DNA from: DASQUP01 sp035641235
GTDB taxonomy: Bacteria > Actinomycetota > CADDZG01 > WHSQ01
Assembly: GCA_035641235.1 (NCBI GenBank)
Contig: DASQUP010000295.1
Location: forward strand, 1-29,162
Length of the DNA: 29,162 bases
Direction of reading: 5' to 3'
Shown: piece after piece, positions 16,694-22,915 of the stretch
Layout of the letters: each line of letters starts with the position of its first letter
Position numbering within the stretch: position 1 is the stretch's first letter
The notes under the pieces: model-generated
The model's input: only the letters and a program-made list of their open reading frames with translations
Told to the model about the DNA's origin: nothing
Database searches by the model: none
Made by a program: the position numbers and the translations under genes

Positions 16694-17065
16694 GTGGCGG
16701 TTACAACGGAAACAACCGGAAACGTGCTGATCACAGAGGCGGCTGCGTCCAAGGTGCTTGGTCTGCTCGAGCAAGAGACCACCGGAAGCATCGAGCACGA
16801 GGATAAGGAATACGCGCTCCGGGTTGCGGTCCAGCCGGGCGGCTGCGCGGGGCTCCGCTATGCCTTGTACTTCGACGACCGCAAGATGGACGACGACGTG
16901 GTGACCGCGTTCGGGGACCTCGAGGTACGTGTCGACAAGATGAGCGCCCCCTATCTTTCGGGCGCCGAGATCGACTGGGTCGACGGACTCCAGCAGTCGG
17001 GCTTCACGATCAACAACCCGAACGCCAAGGGCACCTGCGCCTGCGGCGACTCCGCCCAGTTCTAG
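16694..17065 (+). CDS. A-type iron-sulfur carrier (IscA/ErpA/HesB family)
   Basis: A 123-residue Fe-S cluster carrier of the HesB/IscA fold that delivers clusters to apo-proteins. The three cluster cysteines are all present: C51 in QPGGCAGLRY and C115 and C117 in the C-terminal GTCACGDS. It has a slightly longer N-terminus than E. coli IscA. The GTG start has a strong AAGGAGG seven bases upstream. It is a single-gene unit between a clear promoter and a strong terminator. Clients in this window include LipA, KorB, the ferredoxin and WhiB, all Fe-S proteins, but the link is inferred. Confidence 0.93.
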   Translation: MAVTTETTGNVLITEAAASKVLGLLEQETTGSIEHEDKEYALRVAVQPGGCAGLRYALYFDDRKMDDDVVTAFGDLEVRVDKMSAPYLSGAEIDWVDGLQQSGFTINNPNAKGTCACGDSAQF

Positions 17066-17093
17066 TCCGCCCACGCCAAGTAGATCCAAACCG

Positions 17094-17121
17094 GCCCGGC
17101 GCCCTGAGGCGCCGGGCTTTT
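17094..17121 (+). terminator. Rho-independent terminator
   Basis: GCCCGGCGCC (17094-17103) and GGCGCCGGGC (17108-17117) form a perfect 10-bp stem with a CTGA loop, followed by TTTT. It ends the Fe-S carrier unit and isolates it from the SAM-riboswitch operon. Confidence 0.92.
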
Positions 17122-17267
17122 CCGTGCCCCGGCCCGACGTCGGTCCCAGCAATGGTTCGTTGCCACAAGGAGGCCTGTCAGAGGCCTCTGTGTCGCAAAG
17201 AACCCGTTGGAGAACCCCGAGAACGAAAACCTGGCTCATGTTTCCTTCCGTCGGCGCGCCGCCCGGA

Positions 17268-17273
17268 TAAGAT
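17268..17273 (+). promoter_or_regulatory. -10 element for the SAM-riboswitch operon
   Basis: TAAGAT fits the -10 pattern and places the transcript start at about 17280, which is exactly where the riboswitch P1 helix begins. The -35 region is not convincing. Between the upstream terminator and this site (17122-17267) I see no gene, only a short dyad GAGGCCT-N5-AGGCCTC near 17171-17189 and a GGCGCGCC palindrome at 17253-17260. Confidence 0.5.
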
Positions 17274-17278
17274 GACCA

Positions 17279-17368
17279 CGCTCATAGAGAGCGGGGGAGG
17301 GACCGGCCCTTAGATCCCGCCGCAACCACCGGCTCTGCCGGCAGGTGCGAAGCCCGGACGGATGAGCG
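17279..17368 (+). promoter_or_regulatory. SAM-I riboswitch (S-box)
   Basis: The 90-nt element shows the S-box order of conserved blocks: P1 5' strand CGCTCAT (17279-17285), AGAG, GGGGGAGGGA, the CCGGCCCTTAGAT block, CGCAACC, a variable P3 hairpin (ACCGGCTCTGCCGGC), AGGTGCGAAGCCC, and P1 3' strand ATGAGCG (17362-17368). SAM-I aptamers sense S-adenosylmethionine and usually turn off methionine genes. Downstream at about 17369-17400 a GC-rich hairpin-forming stretch including the CCGGCGCGCC palindrome precedes a pyrimidine-rich run, a possible expression platform. The genes it controls are the methionine synthase pair that follows. Confidence 0.9.
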
Positions 17369-17439
17369 GACGCCGGTCGCCCGGCGCGCCGTCTCTTCCC
17401 ACGACGAACCGGCTTGGAGAAACGGCAGAAAGGGTGACC

Positions 17440-18414
17440 ATGAGCGTGCAGACCACCGTCATCGGCTCGTACCCGAAGCCCCCACCCGAGGGCGGGACCT
17501 TCACACTGCGCAAGACGCTCCACGCGCTGGAGCGCGGCGAAGCAACTCCCGACGACCTGACCAAAGCTCACGAGGAGCTCACCCGCGAGGTGATCGCCGA
17601 GCAGGAGAGCGCCGGCATCGATCTCATCACCGACGGCGGCGTCCGGTGGGACGACATCGTCACGCCGTTCGCTCGCCGCATCGCAGGCTTCGAGGTCGGA
17701 GGGCTCCTCCGCTTCTTCGACAACAACGTCTACTACCGGCGCCCGGTGTGCACGGGACCCGTCGAGTGGCGCGGACCGGCGACTGTAGACGGATACAGAT
17801 TCGCCCGGTCGGTGGCGAACGTTCCGGTGAAGGCGGTGATCCCGGGACCGGTGACGTTTGCCCATCTCTCGATCGACGAGTTCTACAACGACCACGTCAA
17901 GTTCGTCATGGCGGTCGCAAGTGTCCTCGCTCAGGAGGCCTTCGAACTTCAGGCGGCCGGCGCTACCGTCATCCAGATCGACGAACCCGCATTGCTCGGC
18001 GCGCCGGAGGATCTGGATCTCGCGCGCAGAGCCGTGAACCTCGTCGCCGGCGAGCTCACGACCGCGGAGACGGTTCTCGCCACGTACTTCGGAGACGCAA
18101 AGCGACTCGGCGGGGAGCTGTTCACTGTGCCCGTCCACGTGTTCGGACTCGACTTCATATCCGGCCCAGAGAACGAAGAGCTCCTCACGCTCGCCCCCGA
18201 GGGAACGCGCATCCAGGCCGGCATCGTCGACGCCCGCAACACGATGCTCGAGCCCACCGATGTGCTGACCGGAAACATCGAAAAACTCGCCCAAACGGTC
18301 GGCCTCGAGAACCTGTGGGTGGCGCCCTCCGCCGGCCTCGAGTTCCTTCCCCGAGAAAAGGCCAGGAACAAACTGGAGCGGCTGGCTCAGGCCGCCAAGA
18401 AAGTAGGTGCATGA
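17440..18414 (+). CDS. MetE N-terminal-domain homologue, separate protein (zinc-less barrel)
   Basis: A 324-residue TIM-barrel protein of the methionine synthase II family. It opens with TTVIGSYPK and an EQESAGIDLITDGGVRWDD segment like MetE proteins. At the positions of the four MetE zinc ligands it has L213, T215, D238 (or L237) and A298, so it cannot bind catalytic zinc. Its segment ATYFGDAKRLGG, then AGIVDARNT and LWVAPSAGLEFLP, matches the N-terminal half of full-length MetE (for example the TYFEG, AGLINGRN and LWVASSCSLLHSP stretches of E. coli MetE) better than the C-terminal half. I therefore read it as the N-terminal barrel carried as its own polypeptide, likely binding methyl-folate jointly with its partner. 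The ATG at 17440 is preferred over upstream starts that would run into the riboswitch. Confidence 0.85.
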   Translation: MSVQTTVIGSYPKPPPEGGTFTLRKTLHALERGEATPDDLTKAHEELTREVIAEQESAGIDLITDGGVRWDDIVTPFARRIAGFEVGGLLRFFDNNVYYRRPVCTGPVEWRGPATVDGYRFARSVANVPVKAVIPGPVTFAHLSIDEFYNDHVKFVMAVASVLAQEAFELQAAGATVIQIDEPALLGAPEDLDLARRAVNLVAGELTTAETVLATYFGDAKRLGGELFTVPVHVFGLDFISGPENEELLTLAPEGTRIQAGIVDARNTMLEPTDVLTGNIEKLAQTVGLENLWVAPSAGLEFLPREKARNKLERLAQAAKKVGA

Positions 18415-18415
18415 G

Positions 18416-19399
18416 ATGGGAAACGTCGATCTGAGCGGGCCGGGACTGTGGACGACATCCGTCGGCAGCCTTCCGAAGCCCGGCTACATCACACAGGCAC
18501 GCGGCAAGCGCGCCCGCGGCGAGATCGAACGAAACGAACTCCGCGAGCTCGAGCGCCGGGCAACAAGGGAGTGGATCGAGTTTCAGGGTTCGATCGGCAC
18601 CGATGTGGTCGTCGACGGCGAGATGTATCGGGGCGACATGGTCGCGTATTTCGCCGAGGAGCTCCCGGGACTGGAGATCGGGGGGCTGGTCCGTTCCTAC
18701 GGGAACCGCTACTACCGAAAGCCAATCGCCACCGGTCCCGTGGGCCGCGAGCAACCCGTGACGGTCGAATGGTGGAAATACGCTCAGTCCCTCACCGACG
18801 CCCCCGTAAAGGGCATGCTCACCGGCCCGTACACGATCTGTGACTGGTCCTTCAACGAGCACTACGCGACTCGCCGCGACTTCGTCCTCGACCTTGCCCG
18901 CGTCATCCGCGACGAGGCCGTCGACCTCGAAAGGGCGGGAGCAAAGTTCATCCAGATCGACGAGCCGGCCGCGTCCACTCGGATGGACGAACTCGATCTG
19001 GTCATCGAGGCTATGGCGATCGTTACCGAGCCTCTGTCGGCCCACACGATTACGCACATCTGTTACGGGGACTTCCATCACGCATACCCGAAGATGCTCG
19101 ACATACCGGTCGATCAGATCGATCTCGAATTTGCCAACTCCGAATACGGTCTCTTAGACGAGTTCGCCGAGAACCCATTCACGAAGTACATAGGTCTCGG
19201 CGTGGTCGATGTGCACTCGCACGAGATCGAGCCGGTCGAATCGATCGCCGAGGGCATCCGCCGGACTCTGAAGTTCATCCCGCCCGAGCGGATGTTCGTG
19301 GACCCCGACTGCGGCCTCAAGACACGCACCGAGGAGGAGGCCAAGACCAAACTCACCAACATCAAACAGGCCGTCGACATAGTTCGCTCCGAGCTGTGA
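18416..19399 (+). CDS. MetE C-terminal-domain homologue, separate protein (catalytic, zinc-binding)
   Basis: A 327-residue cobalamin-independent methionine synthase catalytic domain, which methylates homocysteine. All four zinc ligands are present: H214 and C216 (THICYGDF), E238 (DLEFANSE) and C299 (DPDCGLKTR). Their spacing (0, +2, +24, +85) is exactly that of H641, C643, E665 and C726 in E. coli MetE. The block TVEWWKYAQSLTDAPVKGMLTGP is nearly identical to the E. coli C-terminal domain, and IQIDEPA and DVHSHE are also there. The ATG is one base after the preceding stop, with AGTAGGTG upstream; a GTG at 18407 would overlap. Tight coupling to the zinc-less partner under one SAM riboswitch suggests they act as a heterodimer equal to one MetE. 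A folate-independent core-MetE role is the alternative. Confidence 0.9.
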   Translation: MGNVDLSGPGLWTTSVGSLPKPGYITQARGKRARGEIERNELRELERRATREWIEFQGSIGTDVVVDGEMYRGDMVAYFAEELPGLEIGGLVRSYGNRYYRKPIATGPVGREQPVTVEWWKYAQSLTDAPVKGMLTGPYTICDWSFNEHYATRRDFVLDLARVIRDEAVDLERAGAKFIQIDEPAASTRMDELDLVIEAMAIVTEPLSAHTITHICYGDFHHAYPKMLDIPVDQIDLEFANSEYGLLDEFAENPFTKYIGLGVVDVHSHEIEPVESIAEGIRRTLKFIPPERMFVDPDCGLKTRTEEEAKTKLTNIKQAVDIVRSEL

Positions 19400-19413
19400 C
19401 GGTGCGCGGGCGG

Positions 19414-19419
19414 TAAACT
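19414..19419 (+). promoter_or_regulatory. Candidate -10 for the cytX transcript
   Basis: TAAACT lies 15 bp after the methionine synthase stop and 20 bp before the TPP riboswitch begins. It fits TANNNT, but the -35 region overlaps the upstream gene and is weak. Read-through from the SAM-controlled operon is also possible because no terminator separates them. Confidence 0.35.
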
Positions 19420-19438
19420 CGCGGAGACAAGCACGGCA

Positions 19439-19529
19439 AGCGCGGGGGAGCTCCCCACCGCGGGGGGCTGAGAGGCCGACACGGCGACCCCGGAACCTGA
19501 TCGGGTTAATACCCGCGGAGGGAGGCGCT
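19439..19529 (+). promoter_or_regulatory. TPP riboswitch (THI element)
   Basis: The conserved THI blocks are plain: GGGG-AGCTCCCC, then GGGGCTGAGAGG, the variable hairpin, ACCCCGGAACCTGATC, GGGTTAATACCCGCGGAGGGA. P1 can form between AGCGC (19439-19443) and GCGCT (19525-19529). The 3' P1 strand ends one base before the cytX ATG, and the Shine-Dalgarno GGAGGGAGG lies inside the conserved 3' part of the aptamer. TPP binding should therefore hide the ribosome site directly, a translational switch with no separate expression platform. Confidence 0.95.
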
Positions 19530-19530
19530 G

Positions 19531-20958
19531 ATGAAGATCTCGGAGCGCGTTGAGTCGCTGCCCGAATGGGGTGTGGATCCCATCCCCGTAGAGCACCGCC
19601 GTCTCACTGCCTTCGACTCTGCAATTCTGTGGGGCGACCTCGGCATCGGAATGCTGGTGCTGGTGACCGGCGCGTTGCTCGTCCCCGGACTCGGGTTCGC
19701 GACGGCCATGGTGGCGATCGTCGTCGGCTCGGTCGTTGGAGTAGCTCTGTTGGCTCTTGCAAGCACGGCGGGAGCGCAGCACGGTGTGCCGACCATGGTC
19801 CTGTTCCGACCGGTTTTGGGGATACGCGGTTCGTGGTTGCCGAGCGTCCTGAACGGTGCACAACTGATTGGCTGGACCGCCGTCGAGTTCTGGGCGATGT
19901 CGTTTGTCGCCGACCTCGTGTCGCAGCGCGTCTTTGGGTTCTCGGCTCGGTTGCTGTGGCTGGGGATCGCCGCTGTGGTCTGCACGGGCCTCGCTCTGTG
20001 GGGGCCCGTCGACGTTGCGAGAGTTTGGATGAAGCGGTTTGGGGCGTGGGTTGTAGTCGCGATTTGTGGACTCGTGACGATCCTGGTCGTTTTCTCAGAT
20101 GCCTTGTCGCAGGCTCTTGCCGCACCGGGCGTCGGAGGGTTCCCGACTTTCGGTGCAGCCTTGGACCTCGTAATCGCCATGCCGATCTCCTGGCTCCCCC
20201 TTGTGGCCGACTACAGCCGCTTCTCCACGCGCCCGCGGTCTGCTTTTTACGGGACGTTCGGCGGATACCTGCTCGCCAACGTGTGGCTTTACACCCTGGG
20301 CGTACTTCTGGTGCTCGGCACAGACGCCTCCCCGGATCCGGCGGGGATCGCGGCGGGGATCCTTGCCCTCGCCGGTGGGTCCGTCGCGGGACTTCTGTTT
20401 CTCGTTGCTCTGTTGGTCGGGGAAACCGATGAGGCCTTTGCCGACATTTACTCGGGGGCCGTCAGTCTCCAGAACATTTGGCCGCGCGCCTCTCAGCGCA
20501 GCCTCGCCATCGCGATAGCTGCAGTTGCAGCAGCACTGGCGGCGTGGCTAACCATGGAGCGCTACGAAGCGTTTCTCCTGCTTCTTGGATCGGTGTTCGT
20601 ACCCCTCTTCGGCATCCTGGCCGCCGATCACTTCTTCAATAGAAGGGGATACATCGACATGGTCGAGTTGTACCGGCCGCGGGGCTCCTACTGGTTCTCG
20701 AACGGCTTCCGCCTGCGTGCGTTCGTGCCGTGGATAGCCGGTTTCCTTGTGTACCACTGGGTGCTTCCCACCGGGCCGGCATGGTGGCTCGACGGCGTGT
20801 CGGGCGTTTTGGGGACGCCCCTGAACGAGCGATTGCCATGGCTTTCGGCGTCGTTGCTGTCATTTTCGGCCGCCTTCCTACTCGCCCTGAGGGGCAGGGC
20901 TTATCATCGGCCGGTCGAGAGTTCAAAGGAGAGACATGAAGATCGAGGCCACGTGTAA
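19531..20958 (+). CDS. cytX: Hydroxymethylpyrimidine permease CytX (NCS1 family)
   Basis: A 475-residue NCS1 (purine/cytosine permease-type) transporter with about twelve hydrophobic segments. It starts PEWGVDPIPVEHRRLTAFDSAILWGDLGIG, the standard CytX-type N-terminus, and has the SWLPLVADYSRFS motif in the middle region and the YIDMVELYRPRGSYWFSNGFR loop near the end. CytX proteins are assigned to import of the thiamine pyrimidine precursor HMP because they sit behind TPP riboswitches, as here. The gene starts right at the end of the riboswitch. The C-terminus is hydrophilic and overlaps the next gene by 23 bp. Confidence 0.92.
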   Translation: MKISERVESLPEWGVDPIPVEHRRLTAFDSAILWGDLGIGMLVLVTGALLVPGLGFATAMVAIVVGSVVGVALLALASTAGAQHGVPTMVLFRPVLGIRGSWLPSVLNGAQLIGWTAVEFWAMSFVADLVSQRVFGFSARLLWLGIAAVVCTGLALWGPVDVARVWMKRFGAWVVVAICGLVTILVVFSDALSQALAAPGVGGFPTFGAALDLVIAMPISWLPLVADYSRFSTRPRSAFYGTFGGYLLANVWLYTLGVLLVLGTDASPDPAGIAAGILALAGGSVAGLLFLVALLVGETDEAFADIYSGAVSLQNIWPRASQRSLAIAIAAVAAALAAWLTMERYEAFLLLLGSVFVPLFGILAADHFFNRRGYIDMVELYRPRGSYWFSNGFRLRAFVPWIAGFLVYHWVLPTGPAWWLDGVSGVLGTPLNERLPWLSASLLSFSAAFLLALRGRAYHRPVESSKERHEDRGHV

Positions 20959-21229
20959 TACCTGCGGAAGAACCTTCCTGCTGTCACAGATCGGAAGCGA
21001 CTCTGATGCACCGGGTCGTTGCCCCTTCTGCGGAGCACATTTCGCCCGTCATTACACAACCGTGCTCGTGGATGCCGTGCAGGACGCCGAGACGGCGGCT
21101 CGCTACTTCGTCAACATCCTTGGGAGGCTCCAGGCGATGGAAACCGGCTTCGATATCAACATCGAGCGCCTCTTGACGTCCGTTGCCGAGCAGGTGCGAG
21201 CTCAAGAACGAGAGCAGGCAGCCAGATAG
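20936..21229 (+). CDS. Small zinc-ribbon protein
   Basis: A 97-residue protein with an N-terminal zinc ribbon: C7-x2-C10 (CNTCGRTF) and C29-x2-C32 (CPFCGAHF). The C-terminal half (about 40-97) is alpha-helical and ends in a charged QVRAQEREQAAR segment that could be a short coiled coil. The ATG has AAAGGAGAG upstream and lies 23 bp inside cytX. No enzymatic motif is seen. It may be a nucleic-acid- or protein-binding adaptor; its function is unknown. Confidence 0.8.
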   Translation: MKIEATCNTCGRTFLLSQIGSDSDAPGRCPFCGAHFARHYTTVLVDAVQDAETAARYFVNILGRLQAMETGFDINIERLLTSVAEQVRAQEREQAAR

Positions 21230-21233
21230 AGAT

Positions 21234-21626
21234 ATGAGCGAGCAGTCCGCGCCCGCCGTCCGAGTTCTCGTCGTAACCGATCAGGAATCGGTTCGCGGCG
21301 CCCTCCGCTACGGATTTCCCGACGACATCGAAGTTACCTTCGCCGTCGATTCGCGCGAGGCCGTGCGTTCACTGCCGCAGATCGCGCCGTCCGTTGTTGT
21401 CGTTGATCTGCAGACGGGGAGCGCGGGGGGATACGGATTGGCGCGCGACATGGCGGCCGATGTCCGCTGGGCGCGCGTTCCCATCATCATGCTGCTCGAC
21501 AGAGAGCAGGACATATGGCTCGCGCGTCAGGCCGGCGCACGAATCACGGTGACGAAACCGGTTGCCGCCGGAGTGATCACCGAGGCCGTCCGCTCACTCA
21601 CCGAGAGTGCTCCCTCGACCTCCTGA
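21234..21626 (+). CDS. Stand-alone receiver-domain protein with degenerate active site
   Basis: A 130-residue single-domain response-regulator-like protein with no output domain. The phosphoacceptor is D58 (VVVVDLQTG) and the conserved lysine is K108 (VTKPV). Two other usual residues are changed: the first of the paired acidic residues is T15 (VVTDQES, leaving D16), and the switch Thr/Ser is replaced by L88 (IMLLDRE). Phosphorylation is thus possible but normal signalling is doubtful. It starts 4 bp after the zinc-ribbon stop. No histidine kinase is adjacent. Confidence 0.8.
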   Translation: MSEQSAPAVRVLVVTDQESVRGALRYGFPDDIEVTFAVDSREAVRSLPQIAPSVVVVDLQTGSAGGYGLARDMAADVRWARVPIIMLLDREQDIWLARQAGARITVTKPVAAGVITEAVRSLTESAPSTS

Positions 21627-21672
21627 GACCTCCTTTCGGGCGTCCTTTCGACAAAGTCCCAGGTCAGCCCCC

Positions 21673-21716
21673 TTGCCCAACAATAATCTCAAGCCTAGAA
21701 TTACAAGAATGTAATT
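21673..21716 (+). promoter_or_regulatory. whiB promoter with overlapping dyad
   Basis: TTGCCC (21673-21678), a 17-bp spacer and TAGAAT (21696-21701) form a good promoter. The last three bases of the -10 and the expected start site lie in an inverted repeat, AATTAC-N6-GTAATT (21699-21716), a plausible operator. The A/T-rich stretch stands out from the GC-rich surroundings. Confidence 0.6.
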
Positions 21717-21718
21717 TT

Positions 21719-21779
21719 GCGCCCGGACAACGGCTGTGTGGGCGCAGGAACGGCCGAGGCGACGGGCGGCATCCCGTCG
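21719..21779 (+). other. Structured leader of whiB
   Basis: Two hairpins follow the promoter: GCGCCC (21719-21724) with GGGCGC (21740-21745), and a 7-bp stem CGACGGG (21760-21766) with CCCGTCG (21773-21779) around a six-base loop. The leader to the whiB ATG is about 105 nt. I could not match it to a known riboswitch. Confidence 0.45.
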
Positions 21780-21813
21780 GCGGGGAGCCGCAGGACAGGA
21801 AGGGCCGGGGGAG

Positions 21814-22086
21814 ATGCAAAGGATCACCAACAAACTCCTGCAACCGCTTGACTGGCAAACGCAGGCGCGCTGTTCGGAAGTCGACCCAGAGATTTTCTTC
21901 CCCGAACGCGGTGGATCGTCCAAAGCAGCGCGTTCGGTCTGCGCGCAGTGTGAGGTGCGTATGCAATGCCTTGAGTACGCGCTCAACAACAAAGAGCAAT
22001 TCGGTATTTGGGGTGGAACGTCCGAACGCGAGCGCAGGCGACTGCGAAAAGAGCGGTCGTTGCGCCGACTGCGCGCGGCGTCGTAA
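21814..22086 (+). CDS. WhiB-family [4Fe-4S] transcriptional regulator
   Basis: A 90-residue actinobacterial WhiB-like protein. The cluster cysteines are C20, C43, C46 and C52 (C-x22-C-x2-C-x5-C), followed by the family turn GIWGG (64-68) and a basic C-terminal tail (SERERRRLRKERSLRRLRAAS) for DNA contact. These proteins bind the primary sigma factor and sense redox or nitric oxide. The ATG at 21814 has GGGGGAG upstream; the frame continues further back but the upstream residues are low-complexity and unlike the family. The long A/T-richer leader and its dyad suggest regulated expression. Size and spacing resemble WhiB1/WhiB2-type members, but the subgroup is not certain. Confidence 0.93.
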   Translation: MQRITNKLLQPLDWQTQARCSEVDPEIFFPERGGSSKAARSVCAQCEVRMQCLEYALNNKEQFGIWGGTSERERRRLRKERSLRRLRAAS

Positions 22087-22402
22087 GCGTCTGCACAACG
22101 TTCGAACACCTTGTTTCGTAGCGATTTACCGTCGTATTTGGGCGCTCAAAGGTCCGTGATTCGTTTCAAGAAGTGGTTCGACAACGCCGTACGTCAACAT
22201 GACGCGCTCTACAAAATCAACAAAATGCTTGCACCTTGATTGTTTTTCATGCTCAATAACATGTTGAATGCGCGTTTGTGCAACGCGAATTCAGGGCAGT
22301 TGTGGTAACTGAGGTTGTCTGCACGTCGAAAGACGTGCGGTAACGGCGGAAACGGCGAGTTCAAAGGAACTTCGTCGGGGAGCATGAATGGAGGTGCTGG
22401 GG
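22087..22402. promoter_or_regulatory. A/T-richer intergenic region upstream of the histone-like gene
   Basis: 316 bp without a gene, clearly lower in GC than the rest of the window. It holds an inverted repeat CGTCA-ACA-TGACG around 22192-22204 and a matching motif TCAACATG in both orientations (22194-22201 and, reversed, 22260-22267). There is also the stable hairpin at 22321-22338. I found no clear -35/-10 pair. Its composition suggests a strong or highly regulated promoter for the downstream gene. Confidence 0.45.
22321..22338 (+). other. Perfect hairpin with GAAA tetraloop in the leader
   Basis: GCACGTC (22321-22327), GAAA loop, GACGTGC (22332-22338): a 7-bp perfect stem closed by a GNRA loop, about 65 nt before the histone-like start. 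It has no T-tract, so it is not a terminator; an RNA-stability or regulatory role is possible. Confidence 0.5.
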
Positions 22403-22909
22403 TTGGCAGCAAAGAAGACGACGGGGCGGAGAAAGTCGACGGCGCGCAAGACAACGCGTAGACCGGCGGCCCGCAAGTCCTCCGCTCGCAAGGCAACTGC
22501 GCGTAAGTCGCCTGCGCGCAAGTCGGCAGCTCGCAAGAGCACCGGTCGCAAGAAGACGGCGCGCAAGAAGACCGCCCGCAAGGCGACTGGGCGGAAGAAA
22601 TCGACTGCGCGCAGGAAGTCAACCGGCCGCAAGAAGTCCACGGCGCGCCGGAAGAGCACCGCCCGGAAGGCAACCGGCCGCAAGAAGTCGACTGCGCGCC
22701 GGAAGTCAACCGGACGGAAGAAGGCAACCGGACGGAAGAAGGCAACCGGCCGCAAGAAGTCCACGGCGCGCCGGAAGAGCACCGCCCGGAAGAGCAGCGC
22801 TCGAAAGGCAACCGGCCGCAAGAAGTCCACGGCGCGCCGGAAGAGCACTGCACGGAAGGGCACACGGCGCAGAAAGTCGACCGGTCGCAGAAAGACAACG
22901 GCGAGCTAG
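22403..22909 (+). CDS. Lysine/arginine-rich histone H1-like DNA-binding protein
   Basis: A 168-residue extremely basic protein composed almost only of Lys, Arg, Ser, Thr, Ala and Gly, arranged as repeats of the type RKSTARRKSTGRKK and ARKATGRKK. This is the composition of bacterial histone H1-like proteins and of the C-terminal tail of actinobacterial HU, which bind DNA without sequence specificity through charge. There is no HU body, so it is a tail-only protein. The TTG at 22403 is preferred because GGAGG lies eight bases upstream and the protein then starts MAAKKTTGRRK; an ATG at 22388 would add five residues. The Ser/Thr-rich repeats could be phosphorylated or acetylated. It converges on the next gene with only 6 bp between the stops. 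Confidence 0.82.
   Translation: MAAKKTTGRRKSTARKTTRRPAARKSSARKATARKSPARKSAARKSTGRKKTARKKTARKATGRKKSTARRKSTGRKKSTARRKSTARKATGRKKSTARRKSTGRKKATGRKKATGRKKSTARRKSTARKSSARKATGRKKSTARRKSTARKGTRRRKSTGRRKTTAS
22623..22858 (+). repeat. Direct repeats inside the histone-like gene
   Basis: A segment of about 47 bp beginning CCGGCCGCAAGAAGTCCACG recurs nearly identically at 22623, 22746 and 22812, each copy carrying one GGCGCGCC palindrome; shorter ACCGGACGGAAGAAGGCA units lie between them. The repeat region is prone to length change by recombination. Confidence 0.85.
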
Positions 22910-22915
22910 ACCGCG

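Noticed and set aside
17440..19399. First reading as two redundant copies of methionine synthase
   Set aside because: The zinc ligands are all present in one and all absent in the other, and motif matches go to opposite halves of MetE.
21719..21813. Possible c-di-AMP (ydaO) riboswitch or SRP-like RNA before whiB because of the GGGGAGCCGCAGGACAGGAAG stretch split at 21780-21800
   Set aside because: Only short word similarity; the ordered conserved blocks of either RNA are missing.
22403..22909. Possible CRISPR-like or satellite array
   Set aside because: The repeats keep one reading frame and encode a basic protein; there are no uniform spacers.
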